Positions 8,303 to 16,586 are shown, numbered from the stretch's first letter. The stretch: 64,000 bases of DNA from Desmonostoc muscorum FACHB-395 (GCF_014698035.1 NZ_JACJSF010000002.1:62001-126000), one strand, 5' to 3'. Notes: a model not told the origin generated them from the sequence alone. Translations and numbers: made by a program.

Positions 8303-11300
8303 ATGCTGGACTGGTTAGCTATTTGGGGTGTAACTCAGGCCGCCGGGTTGATTTTTAAACCCATTCTGGAAGACTTAGCCAAGGATGCTGCTAAAGATTG
8401 GGCTAAAGATTTATTAAAAGGCATCCCTGGCAAGATTGTGCAGAAACTTAAGAAGGAAGACATAGAAATTGCTGCGGGGAAAGCGTTAAAGGAATTTTTG
8501 CAACTGATGCAGCAGCAGTTAAAGGTTCGTTGCAAACTTGCTGAAACTGAGATTAAAGAGTACACCACAGACATCAAGAAATTTATCAGCGATAAGTCGG
8601 TTACAGAAATTCTTGGTAAGGGTTTTGATATTAATTGTGAATCTCTAGACGCTAAAACCCTAGAAGATAGTTGGAACAGGCTGCAATTAAAACCTTTGCC
8701 ATCTAAGTTTAACTGGCAATCACTTACAGAACAGTATTTTACCCAAGTCCAAGAACTTCTTTTAGATTCAAAAGATTTACACCATATCCTTGAATTACAA
8801 AAGTTATCTGATATTGAAGTTAATACCAAAGAAATTGCTGGGGTTATTGTAGATTTTAATTTAGTTAAATATCAAGAAGGAATCCGCGAACGCTATGGCA
8901 ATCTTAAGTTAGATAGCTTAGATACTAGCGGCTATGCCTATAACGAACTTAAATTATGGCGGATTTTTACTGCTCAAAATGTCCGTAAAACTCATCAAGT
9001 TTTACCACAAGTTCACGAACTGCCTAAAGAACATCTTAGACGGTTGCGAGAAAGTGGCCAAGTAGAAGCTGAAGTGGAATTAGAAGAATTAGAACGCCAT
9101 AAACGGGTTTATTTTGAACAGCCGATCCGTTCAGTTTTAGATGTTGTCAATAAAAAGCAAGATTATAAATATATTGTGATTTTGGGCGATCCTGGTTCCG
9201 GGAAGTCTACATTGTTGCAATTTCTGGCTTTGAATTGGGCAGAGTCTCCACTGGATAATGTTATCTCATTACCAATTCCGTTGTTAATTGAATTACGCAC
9301 TTATATGCGGCGACGGGAAGATAAAGAGTGCAATAATTTTCTAGAGTTTTTTCATCAATGTAGTGGTGCTGTTCATCATCTCAATCAGCTTGAACTAGAT
9401 AAACAATTAAAAGCTGGTAATGCCTTAGTGATGTTTGATGGTTTGGATGAGGTATTTGATCCTGGTGATAGAGAGGATGTAATTACTGATATTCATCGCT
9501 TTACTAATGACTATCCTGATGTGCAGGTAATTGTCACTTCTCGGATTATTGGCTATAAACCGCAACGATTGCTTAATGCTGAGTTTCGCCACTTTATATT
9601 ACAAGATTTAGACTCAGAACAAATTCAGGATTTTATCTACCGTTGGCATGAGTTAACTTTTACCGATGCAGTTGATAAAGTGAGAAAACGGGAACGGCTA
9701 CAAAGGGGAATTGAAGCTTCCAAATCTATTGCAGAATTGGCGGGAAATCCTCTGCTGTTGACGATGATGGCAATTCTGAATCGGAATCAAGAGCTACCAA
9801 GAGATAGAGCTACACTTTACGATCAAGCATCGCGGGTGTTGCTGCATCAATGGGATGTGGAACGCGCTTTGACAGAAGATAAGAGGTTAGATCCTAAAAC
9901 GATTGATTATAAAGATAAGCAAGCGATGCTGCGTCAGGTTGCTTATCTTATGCAAACTGGTGAGAAAGGTTTGGCAGGTAATTTGATTAATGAAAATGAT
10001 TTAGTCAAAGTTCTGACTGATTATCTCAAAACCATAGAATTTGATAAACCCAGAGAAGCTGCGCGGGTGATGATTAATCAACTGCGGACTCGCAACTTTA
10101 TGTTATGTTTCCTGGGTGCGGATTGTTATGCTTTTGTGCATCGGACATTTTTAGAATATTTTTGTGCTTGGGAGTTTGTCTGGCAGTTTAAAGAAACGCA
10201 AACGCTGACTATTGAGGAACTTAAGAATGAAGTTTTTGGCAAACACTGGCACGATGAAAGTTGGCATGAAGTCTTGCTGCTAATTGCGGGAATGATTGAG
10301 CCAAGGTTTGTTGGGGAGATTCTTGATTATTTAATGATGCAAGATGGCGAAGAGGAAAAGTTTGTCAATTTATTTTTAGCGGCTAAGTGTCTTGTAGAAG
10401 TGAGAAATCGCTCTGCGATTGTGTTAGCAGTTACTCAATTACTTAACCAATTAAAAGATTTAACTAGATATGACCTCTGCTACTATTACGATATCGTGCG
10501 AGATAGAGAAGAAATTAAGCTAGTTAAGGAAATTCGCACTCAAGCTGTAACAGCAATTGCAATGATCTGGCAAGAATCTCTTGACACCAAAACCTGGCTC
10601 AAAGAACGCGCTACCCAGGATGATAACTACGATGTGAGATGTGTAGCAGTTGAAGAATTAGCGAAGAACTTCAAAGATGACCCCGACACTAAAACCTGGC
10701 TCAAAGAACGCGCTAACCAGGATGATAACCAGATTGTGCGACGTGCAGCAGTCGAAGAATTAGCGAAGAACTTCAAATATGACCCCGACACCAAAACCTG
10801 GCTTAAAGAACGCGCTATCCAGGATGATTACTACTTTGTGCGAGGTGAAGCAGTTCAAGAATTAGCGAAGAACTTTAAAGATGACCCCGATACGAAAACC
10901 TGGCTCAGAGAACGCGCTAGCCAGGATGATCATCAGTATGTGTCACGTACAGTAGTTCAAGAATTAGCGAAGAATTTCAAAGATGACCCCGACACCAAAA
11001 CTTGGCTCAAAGAACGCGCTACCGAGGATAATAGCTACTTTGTGCGACGTACAGCAATCGAAGAATTAGCGAAGAATTTCAAAGATGACTCCGACACAAA
11101 ATTCATCCTCAAACAACGCGCTACCAAGGATGATGACTCCGATGTGCGACGTGCAGCAGTCGAAGAATTAGCAAACAACTTCAAAGATGACTCCGACACA
11201 AAATTCATCCTCAAACAACGCGCTACCCAGGATGATGACTCCGATGTGCGACGTGCAGCAGTCAAAGGATTAGCAAACAACTTCAAAGATGACCCAAACA

Positions 11301-12127
11301 CCAAATTTATCCTCAAACAACGCGCTACCCAGGATGATAGTAAGTATGTGCGAAGTGCAGCAGTCGAAGGATTAGCAAACAATTTCAAAGATGACCCTGA
11401 CACCAAAACCATTCTCAAAGAACGCGCTACCCAGGATAATAGCTACTTTGTGCGAGGTGCAGCAGTCGAAGGATTAGCAAACAATTTCAAAGATGACCCT
11501 GACACCAAAACCATTCTCAAAGAACGCGCTACCCAAGATGATCATGAGTATGTGCGAAGTGAAGCAGTCGAAGAATTAGTGAAGAACTTCAAAGATGACC
11601 CCGACACAAAATCCATCCTCAAAGAACTCGCTACCCAAGATTATCATAAGTATGTACGAAGTGCAGCAGTCGAAGAATTAGCGAAGAACTTTAAAGATGA
11701 CCCCGACACAAAATCCATCCTCAAAGAACGCGCTACCCAGGATGATAACTCCGATGTGCGACGTATAGCAGTCCAAGAATTAGCAAAGAACTTCAAAGAT
11801 GACTCCGACACCAAAACCATCCTCAAAGAACGCGCTAACCAGGATGATAACTGGAATGTGCGACGTGCAGCAGTCGAAGAATTAGCTAAATACTTTAAAT
11901 ACCAACCTGAGTTGTTTGACATCTACCACAACTGCGCTATTAATGACCCCTTTGAGCGCAAGGAAGAGGATGAAACTAATCCTCGGCGCATTGCGCTAGA
12001 AATAATTATCAAGCAATTTCCTCAGCATTCCCAGACTTTACCACTGTTGCGCGATCGCGCAGACAATGACCCAGATGAGCAAGTGCGGGAATTTGCTCAG
12101 AAGAAGTTGGCACAATTAGAGAAGTAA
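8303..12127 (+). CDS. NACHT NTPase with C-terminal HEAT repeat array (NLR-like)
   Basis: A STAND/NACHT protein of 1274 residues from the preferred ATG; a GTG at 8261 in frame would add 14 residues. It has a helical N-terminal region (begins MLDWLAIWGV), a NACHT domain with Walker A GDPGSGKST near residue 297 and Walker B LVMFDGLDEV near residue 379, and a HRTFLEYF segment typical of NACHT C-terminal regions. Thirteen 34-residue HEAT units follow, then two degenerate ones. Bacterial NACHT proteins of this architecture are known to sense phage or other danger signals; the effector here is not identifiable. A RelBE-like antitoxin gene begins 15 bp after its stop. The repeat sequence suggests recent amplification. 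Confidence 0.9.
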   Translation: MLDWLAIWGVTQAAGLIFKPILEDLAKDAAKDWAKDLLKGIPGKIVQKLKKEDIEIAAGKALKEFLQLMQQQLKVRCKLAETEIKEYTTDIKKFISDKSVTEILGKGFDINCESLDAKTLEDSWNRLQLKPLPSKFNWQSLTEQYFTQVQELLLDSKDLHHILELQKLSDIEVNTKEIAGVIVDFNLVKYQEGIRERYGNLKLDSLDTSGYAYNELKLWRIFTAQNVRKTHQVLPQVHELPKEHLRRLRESGQVEAEVELEELERHKRVYFEQPIRSVLDVVNKKQDYKYIVILGDPGSGKSTLLQFLALNWAESPLDNVISLPIPLLIELRTYMRRREDKECNNFLEFFHQCSGAVHHLNQLELDKQLKAGNALVMFDGLDEVFDPGDREDVITDIHRFTNDYPDVQVIVTSRIIGYKPQRLLNAEFRHFILQDLDSEQIQDFIYRWHELTFTDAVDKVRKRERLQRGIEASKSIAELAGNPLLLTMMAILNRNQELPRDRATLYDQASRVLLHQWDVERALTEDKRLDPKTIDYKDKQAMLRQVAYLMQTGEKGLAGNLINENDLVKVLTDYLKTIEFDKPREAARVMINQLRTRNFMLCFLGADCYAFVHRTFLEYFCAWEFVWQFKETQTLTIEELKNEVFGKHWHDESWHEVLLLIAGMIEPRFVGEILDYLMMQDGEEEKFVNLFLAAKCLVEVRNRSAIVLAVTQLLNQLKDLTRYDLCYYYDIVRDREEIKLVKEIRTQAVTAIAMIWQESLDTKTWLKERATQDDNYDVRCVAVEELAKNFKDDPDTKTWLKERANQDDNQIVRRAAVEELAKNFKYDPDTKTWLKERAIQDDYYFVRGEAVQELAKNFKDDPDTKTWLRERASQDDHQYVSRTVVQELAKNFKDDPDTKTWLKERATEDNSYFVRRTAIEELAKNFKDDSDTKFILKQRATKDDDSDVRRAAVEELANNFKDDSDTKFILKQRATQDDDSDVRRAAVKGLANNFKDDPNTKFILKQRATQDDSKYVRSAAVEGLANNFKDDPDTKTILKERATQDNSYFVRGAAVEGLANNFKDDPDTKTILKERATQDDHEYVRSEAVEELVKNFKDDPDTKSILKELATQDYHKYVRSAAVEELAKNFKDDPDTKSILKERATQDDNSDVRRIAVQELAKNFKDDSDTKTILKERANQDDNWNVRRAAVEELAKYFKYQPELFDIYHNCAINDPFERKEEDETNPRRIALEIIIKQFPQHSQTLPLLRDRADNDPDEQVREFAQKKLAQLEK
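10583..11908 (+). repeat. 13 tandem 102-bp repeats encoding HEAT units
   Basis: Thirteen in-frame 102-bp units begin at D-T-K and end with N-F-K-D-D-P or similar. The frame is almost constant (DTKTWLKERA or DTKTILKERA, then QDD, then AVEELAKNFK). Residues 15-17 of each unit vary strongly: NYD, NQI, YYF, HQY, SYF, DSD, DSD, SKY, SYF, HEY, HKY, NSD, NWN. Positions 20-21 vary too. Units 1-5 carry TW, units 6-8 carry FI, and later ones TI or SI at positions 4-5, indicating amplification in sub-blocks. Confidence 0.95.
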
Positions 12128-12142
12128 AAGAGTTGCAAAAAT

Positions 12143-12373
12143 ATGAATAACACAGAAGTTCGTCAGCAAATCAACCAATATTTAGATGTATTATCTTCAG
12201 AACGCTTACAACTGGTTGCTGATTTTTTAGCATATCTAGCAGATAAGGAGAGTGAAGATGCTACCCAAGAGTTACTTGATATCCCTGGATTTATTGAATC
12301 ATTTGAAGAAGGTAAAAAAGATATTGCTGAAGGTCGGGTAAAAAGCTGGAGAACAATTCGGTCTGATGTATAA
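12143..12373 (+). CDS. RelB/ParD-like antitoxin of a type II TA pair
   Basis: A 76-residue acidic protein whose gene starts 15 bp after the NACHT stop and overlaps the following RelE-like gene by 8 bp. The N-terminal half is helical (VRQQINQYLDVLSSERLQLV) and the acidic C-terminal tail would wrap the toxin. No DNA-binding fold can be assigned by eye. The small size, overlap and order antitoxin-toxin support the call. The close spacing to the NACHT gene suggests one transcript. Confidence 0.75.
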   Translation: MNNTEVRQQINQYLDVLSSERLQLVADFLAYLADKESEDATQELLDIPGFIESFEEGKKDIAEGRVKSWRTIRSDV

Positions 12374-12626
12374 CGTTGTGTTATCTGCCAAAGCCGAGGA
12401 GATTTATGCTACAGCAGACCAAGCTTTAGCCAAAAAGGTTGCTAGATGCTTTGAGCAACTAGAACAAAATCCTCGGTTTCATCCTAATGTTAAACCTCTC
12501 AAAGGTGACTTTGCAGGTTATTATCGCTATCGCATTGGTAACTATCGAGTAATTTATCAAGTTGATGATGCAACAAACCAAGTTATGGTAACTACTATTG
12601 CTCATCGGCGAGAAGCTTATGAATAA
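12366..12626 (+). CDS. RelE/ParE-family toxin
   Basis: An 86-residue protein of the RelE/ParE superfamily: an N-terminal strand and helix, KPLKGDFAGYYRYRIGNYRVIYQV in the middle (the typical beta-sheet core with basic residues), and a C-terminal HRREAYE. RelE-type toxins cleave mRNA at the ribosome; the conserved Arg, Tyr and His residues fit an active member, but the exact target is unknown. It overlaps its antitoxin by 8 bp and the next gene by 8 bp, so translation is probably coupled. Confidence 0.88.
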   Translation: MYNVVLSAKAEEIYATADQALAKKVARCFEQLEQNPRFHPNVKPLKGDFAGYYRYRIGNYRVIYQVDDATNQVMVTTIAHRREAYE

Positions 12627-12849
12627 ATATACAATCGTGATTCAATGGTCAGAAGAAGACCATTGTTATGTGGTTTTGCTACCTGAGTTTACGCATATAA
12701 TGCAGCCTTGCACTCACGGAGAGACTTACGAAGACGCTCTTAAAAATGCTCAAGAAGTTTTAGAGATTCTGATTGAGTCATCTTTAGCTGATGGTGAACC
12801 TCTACCAGAGCCAAAAACACTAGTAAAGTCATTAAAAGTAACGTTGTAA
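12619..12849 (+). CDS. HicB-like antitoxin, no HicA partner
   Basis: A 76-residue protein starting MNKYTIVIQW; the in-frame sequence upstream lies inside the toxin gene. It has the partial RNase-H fold signature of HicB proteins (YVVLLPEFTHIMQPCTHGE, then EALKNA-type helix and GEPLPEP). No HicA-like hairpin-binding toxin lies beside it, so it is an orphan. It overlaps the RelE-like gene by 8 bp and so belongs to the same operon. Confidence 0.8.
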   Translation: MNKYTIVIQWSEEDHCYVVLLPEFTHIMQPCTHGETYEDALKNAQEVLEILIESSLADGEPLPEPKTLVKSLKVTL

Positions 12850-12881
12850 ATCAGTAAAATTAAATAAAAATAGGTAATCTC

Positions 12882-13136
12882 ATGACTACATCTATAAATA
12901 CAGCCAAAGTCTACGATGAAATTATAGAGTTTATTGCTGCTGGAACCACTCCCCAAAGCGTTATCGATTTCAAACTCTCGGATGCAGCCAAAGACCGTTT
13001 AGAGGATCTCGTTTACCGCGCAAAAACTGAAGGGCTTACAGGAAGCGACCAGCGAGAGTTAGATCATTTCCTCACGCTAGAACATATTATGCTACTAGCA
13101 AAAGCAAGAGCTACTCAGTACATCAGCGCGGAGTAA
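12882..13136 (+). CDS. Small unknown protein paired with the HNH gene
   Basis: An 84-residue, mostly helical protein with no recognised domain; it contains LSDAAKDRLEDLVYRAKTEG and LDHFLTLEHIMLLAKARA. It ends 9 bp before the HNH gene. I recall small genes of this kind next to HNH nucleases in cyanobacteria, so a partner or chaperone-like role is possible, but this is inference. A ribosome-binding site is weak (AGGTAATCTC before the ATG). Confidence 0.7.
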   Translation: MTTSINTAKVYDEIIEFIAAGTTPQSVIDFKLSDAAKDRLEDLVYRAKTEGLTGSDQRELDHFLTLEHIMLLAKARATQYISAE

Positions 13137-13145
13137 GTATTCAAA

Positions 13146-13589
13146 GTGTCTCGTCCATATATTAATGCAGAATTGCGGCGTTTAGTTAGCGATCGCGCCA
13201 AGCATATTTGTAAGTATTGTCTCGTTTCTGAAGTAGATAGATCATCGGGTTGTCAAGTTGACCATATAATCAGTGTCAAACACGGCGGTGCTACAACAGC
13301 AGATAATCTCTGCTATGCCTGTATTTTCTGTAACCTGCAAAAAGGAACGGATTTAGGCTCAATTAATTGGCAAACTGGCGAACTTGTGCGCTTTTTTAAC
13401 CCACGCAGAGACTTTTGGGGCGATCATTTTTGACTTGATGAGGCTGTAATTCAGTATCAAACAGACATTGGTGAAGTTACCGCACGCATTCTAGATTTTA
13501 ACGGCGATGAAAGGATTGTAGAACGACAAGCTTTAATTGCATCTGGTCAGTATCCCTCAGCATCGGCGCTAAAACAGATAAATAAATAG
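13146..13589 (+). pseudogene. HNH endonuclease interrupted by one in-frame TGA
   Basis: The gene starts at a GTG and encodes a compact HNH nuclease with the zinc ribbon CKYC, the VDHIISVKHGG catalytic motif and CIFCN. Translation stops at a TGA (13431-13433) just after FWGDHF. The same frame then stays open for 51 more codons with family-like sequence (DIGEVTARILDFNGDER, then VERQALIASGQYP) to a TAG at 13587. CGA to TGA is a single transition. The 95-residue product keeps the catalytic core but loses the conserved tail, so it may be inactive, partly active, or read through. Confidence 0.85.
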
Positions 13590-13679
13590 GTTATGATGTG
13601 CGATCGCACTTACCAATGGGAATTCTATACTTAGCAACTATTGCTACTTCACCATTAGAACTCCCAAGGTAAATATATA

Positions 13680-14156
13680 ATGGCTTATCAAAATATTACA
13701 GCGTCCCTTTCGCCACAAGATATCCAAGAAATTAAAGCCGCGCTACAGACAGTCCAAAAAAAGATGCCCTTTCTGATTACTCTCAGCAATGAAGAACGGC
13801 GTAAGTTGGTAAAAATGGGCGATAAAAGCCTAGCCTTTGTGAACAATAGCATTACTGCTGCTCAGTCTAACCGCGAAATTCTTCCAGCCACTTTTGACGT
13901 TGAGGAACTGGTTCAAGATTATCAATTAGCTGCTGCGCTTACCGAACTTTTAACTTCAATGCAGCAACTCAGTGAACAGGTAGATGATACTCTAATGGCT
14001 GTCGGTAGTGAAGCTATGACTAGCAGTTTGACAGTTTATGATTACGTGAAGACTGCATCAAAAAAGACTCCAGGCTTAAAAACTGTCGCTGAACAGTTGG
14101 GCGAACGCTTTAAAGCTATAAAAGGTAGACCGACTAAAGCTGCATCCGGTTCTTGA
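13680..14156 (+). CDS. Helical protein of unknown function
   Basis: A 158-residue protein rich in helix-forming residues, with LSPQDIQEIKAALQTVQKKM near the N-terminus and a basic C-terminal tail (RFKAIKGRPTKAA). No signal peptide or membrane segment is seen, and I recognise no family. It is co-oriented with the NACHT cassette but separated from the HNH gene by 90 bp. A 21-bp minisatellite begins inside its stop codon. Confidence 0.7.
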   Translation: MAYQNITASLSPQDIQEIKAALQTVQKKMPFLITLSNEERRKLVKMGDKSLAFVNNSITAAQSNREILPATFDVEELVQDYQLAAALTELLTSMQQLSEQVDDTLMAVGSEAMTSSLTVYDYVKTASKKTPGLKTVAEQLGERFKAIKGRPTKAASGS

Positions 14157-14385
14157 GTCTTTGATACTCATTAATGAGTCTTTGAACTCCATTAATGAGT
14201 CTTTGAACTCCATTAATGAGTCTTTGATACTCATTAATGAGTCTTTGAACTCCATTAATGAGCCTCTGAACTCCATTAATGAGTCTTTGAACTCCATTAA
14301 TGAGTCTTTGAACTCCATTAATGAGCCTTTGAACTCCATTAATGAGCCTTTGAACTCCATTAATGAGTCTTTGAACTCCATTAAC
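14155..14385. repeat. 21-bp minisatellite, 11 copies
   Basis: Eleven direct copies of a 21-bp unit (GAGTCTTTGAACTCC followed by ATTAAT) with few changes: units 1 and 4 read GATACTC, units 6, 9 and 10 have GAGCC. Because 21 is a multiple of three, one forward and one reverse frame stay open by chance; I do not call genes there. The period equals two DNA helical turns, so every ATTAAT lies on the same helix face. Confidence 0.95.
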
Positions 14386-14389
14386 AAAT

Positions 14390-14560
14390 CTTCAGATACC
14401 TCGTTCCCCGTCTATGGCTGGGAATGCTTATTAGCAGCCTCTACCTCACAAATTCGTGGCAGAGGCGCAATGAAGTACATTTCTAGATTCTACCTGGAAC
14501 GAGATTTAAATCTGGAAACGAGATTTATAAAAATTTTGGCGATCGCTATTCCCAGACATC
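14390..14560. repeat. Degenerate interspersed repeat with hairpin
   Basis: GCCTCTACC and GGCAGAGGC (about 14437-14467) form a stem with one mismatch. Nearby are CTGGGAATGC and two AACGAGATTTA-type segments. This resembles dispersed intergenic repeats of filamentous cyanobacteria. An open frame crosses it from the minisatellite but does not look like protein. Confidence 0.45.
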
Positions 14561-14749
14561 TATATAATAAGAAAACAGTCACGATGAGCGATAACTATAT
14601 TTGGAAACGTATATCTGCATACAGACAGCAAATCCTAAAAGAAAATAAAGAAACCTGTCTTTCGCTCAACTCAATAATAGGATACTAATAGTAGTAGCAT
14701 ATACAAAAAATCAATTTTTAGCCTTATCAAACTGATATTTGAGTGCATC

Positions 14750-14978
14750 TGAGTACAACTTAATATATTGCAAAATATCTTGACGAAATCTTAGCAAAGG
14801 CTTACGGGTAAAGTTTCTTGTAGCGTGAACAGAAATTCTTAACCCCCGCCCCAAAAATACTAGTACCCCCATCGTTAAATACTAGCGCCCCTAACCCCAG
14901 ACGAATTTTAACTTTATGTTAAGTCGGGGTTTCGGCGTTTGAGTACAACCTTAATCAATCCAATAAATCCAATCAGCA
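14750..14978 (+). promoter_or_regulatory. cysE/nifP promoter module, matching that of nifB
   Basis: Three boxes ending in CCCC at 14837-14847, 14859-14869 (ACTAGTACCCC) and 14881-14891 (ACTAGCGCCCC) are spaced exactly 22 bp apart, as upstream of nifB. TGAGTACA occurs at 14750-14757 and 14940-14947. The core from 14940 contains AATCCAATAAAT and ends about 85 bp before the gene start at 15060. An upstream TGAGTACA stands 79 bp from the boxes here and 77 bp at nifB. The likely regulator is the nif activator CnfR, by analogy. Confidence 0.7.
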
Positions 14979-15059
14979 TCGGGTTTTCTATCGAGTTGGA
15001 TGTCACCTGATATAAGCATAAAAATAGCAGATGAATCTTTTACCAGATAGACATTACCG

Positions 15060-15800
15060 ATGCAACAGTCTTTAGACAGTATTAGCGATCCCCCCAGTAC
15101 CAAAACGCAGGATTCTGCACATAAATCCATGCTGAAAAATTTACTCTCTGGCGTTTTTTTTGAGCCATTATTGAGTGATTTTCGCATTATCTTTGAGCGT
15201 GATCCCGCAGCCCGGAATTGGCTAGAGGTGGTGTTTTGCTATCCCGGATTGCACGCACTCTGTTTGCATCGTCTTGCTCACTGGTTACATGGTCGGGGAG
15301 TGGGTTTTATCCCCCGTTTCATTTCCCATTTGGGGCGATTTTTGACGGGAATTGAAATTCACCCAGGTGCAGAGATTGGCCAGGGCGTGTTTATCGACCA
15401 CGGAATGGGTGTTGTCATTGGCGAAACTGCGATCGTGGGCGACTACACACTGATTTACCAGGGCGTTACCCTTGGCGGAACTGGTAAAGAAACTGGTAAG
15501 CGTCATCCCACAGTGGGCAAAAATGCAGTGATCGGGGCGGGTGCGAAAGTTTTGGGTAATCTGCAAATTGGCGATCGCGTCCGTATTGGCGCAGGTTCCG
15601 TTGTCTTGCGGGATATCCCTAACGATTGCACAGTTGTGGGAATTCCCGGTCGAATTATTTCCCGAAATGAAAACGTCAGCCTTTCTCCTTTAGAACATGG
15701 AAAGCTACCTGATATGGAAGCAACCGTGATTCGTTCTTTGCTCTCGCGCGTTGAGCAACTCGAAAAACAACTGCAAACTTTAGGAGTCAAGAGTCATTAG
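15060..15800 (+). CDS. cysE: Serine O-acetyltransferase of the nif cluster
   Basis: This 246-residue left-handed beta-helix acetyltransferase makes O-acetylserine for cysteine synthesis. Motifs are [33 protein letters not shown] with the catalytic His, the hexapeptide turns, and [10 protein letters not shown]-terminal coiled part ([14 protein letters not shown]) follows. A start at 15129 would remove a variable 23-residue N-terminus. As a nif-linked copy it corresponds to nifP of other diazotrophs, which raises cysteine supply for Fe-S cluster synthesis. It has a nifB-like promoter module and leads a rightward nif set. Confidence 0.93.
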   Translation: MQQSLDSISDPPSTKTQDSAHKSMLKNLLSGVFFEPLLSDFRIIFERDPAARNWLEVVFCYPGLHALCLHRLAHWLHGRGVGFIPRFISHLGRFLTGIEIHPGAEIGQGVFIDHGMGVVIGETAIVGDYTLIYQGVTLGGTGKETGKRHPTVGKNAVIGAGAKVLGNLQIGDRVRIGAGSVVLRDIPNDCTVVGIPGRIISRNENVSLSPLEHGKLPDMEATVIRSLLSRVEQLEKQLQTLGVKSH

Positions 15801-15885
15801 TCATTGGTCATTGGTCATTTGCAAATGACAAAGGACAAAGGACAACTGACAAATGACAAAGGACAAAGGACAAATGACAAATCAC
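15797..15885. repeat. Heptamer repeats after cysE/nifP
   Basis: TTGGTCA/TTAGTCA units are followed by the complementary ATGACAA/AGGACAA units, giving a potential long hairpin. The repeat supplies in-frame ATGs before the next gene. Confidence 0.7.
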
Positions 15886-16104
15886 GTTTTGCAGATTCCT
15901 CTGAGCGATCGCTGGCGAATCTATCACCGATTGCAAGAGTTAAAAATAAATAGCTCTTGTCCCCCCGATGGTTCTTTACGAGTGCAAGTGAACAATTTGC
16001 TAGAAATAATTCTAATTCGCAGTACAGTTATGCAATTTCTCGCTTCTCGCCAAGAATTATTAGAGTGGCTAGAGCGTTGCTGGCATTACAGCGATGAATC
16101 ATGA
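15874..16104 (+). CDS. Small unknown protein of the nifP-nifV interval
   Basis: A 76-residue protein from the ATG at 15874 (an ATG at 15853 lies wholly in repeat DNA). It begins MTNHVLQIPLSDRWRIYHRL and ends with a helix containing LEWLERCWHY. I recognise no named domain, but heterocystous cyanobacteria carry small conserved genes at this place before nifV. The function is unknown. Confidence 0.7.
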   Translation: MTNHVLQIPLSDRWRIYHRLQELKINSSCPPDGSLRVQVNNLLEIILIRSTVMQFLASRQELLEWLERCWHYSDES

Positions 16105-16388
16105 ATCTTCTCATTAATCTTGAATTCATGACGCAATCACTGAACTTTATCCTTTTTGTTCATGGATGCACAAAGCTTAAATAGCTTTAGAGTTTGAAGC
16201 TACTGTATGCTTGCAGAATTTATTGCAGACTGAGATGGATTAGATGAGGTTTAGATTTTGTTTCTTCTGCTAAATCTAAATTTCTCCTGACATATAGCAA
16301 CAATTAAAAATGCGAAATTCCCAAATAAAAATTGGAATTTCTGATTTTTAAGTTTTCCCAAATTAAGAAATTGAAAGTTCAATCACTT

Positions 16389-16586
16389 ATGGCGACTCGG
16401 AACAGAGATATAAAACTCCTCAATTATTTGCACAACGAACTTGAACTTTCAAATGCCGATATTGCTGTAGCTCTGCGACACCGTGAATTAGAAAATGGGC
16501 CACTACCGATGCTCCTCTGGCAGTATGGTTTAGTTGATTTGGAGCAGCTAGGAAAGATTTTTGATTGGCTAGCAGAACATAGTTAG
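16389..16586 (+). CDS. DUF2949-type small protein
   Basis: A 65-residue protein starting MATRNRDIKL. The core (IAVALRHRELENGPLPMLLW, then QYGLVDLEQLGKIFDWL) matches my memory of the cyanobacterial DUF2949 family, about 60-70 residues long and of unknown role. Nineteen upstream in-frame codons are probably untranslated. Its place between cysE/nifP and nifV hints at nif-linked expression. Confidence 0.75.
   Translation: MATRNRDIKLLNYLHNELELSNADIAVALRHRELENGPLPMLLWQYGLVDLEQLGKIFDWLAEHS

Noticed and set aside
11035..11922. Leftward open frames over the HEAT repeat region
   Set aside because: They mirror the 102-bp repeats of the NACHT gene and have no start signals or plausible protein character.
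14161..14688. 175-codon open frame over the 21-bp minisatellite
   Set aside because: The frame is open only because the period is a multiple of three; the rest crosses dispersed repeats and has no coding character. The reverse strand is open for the same reason.
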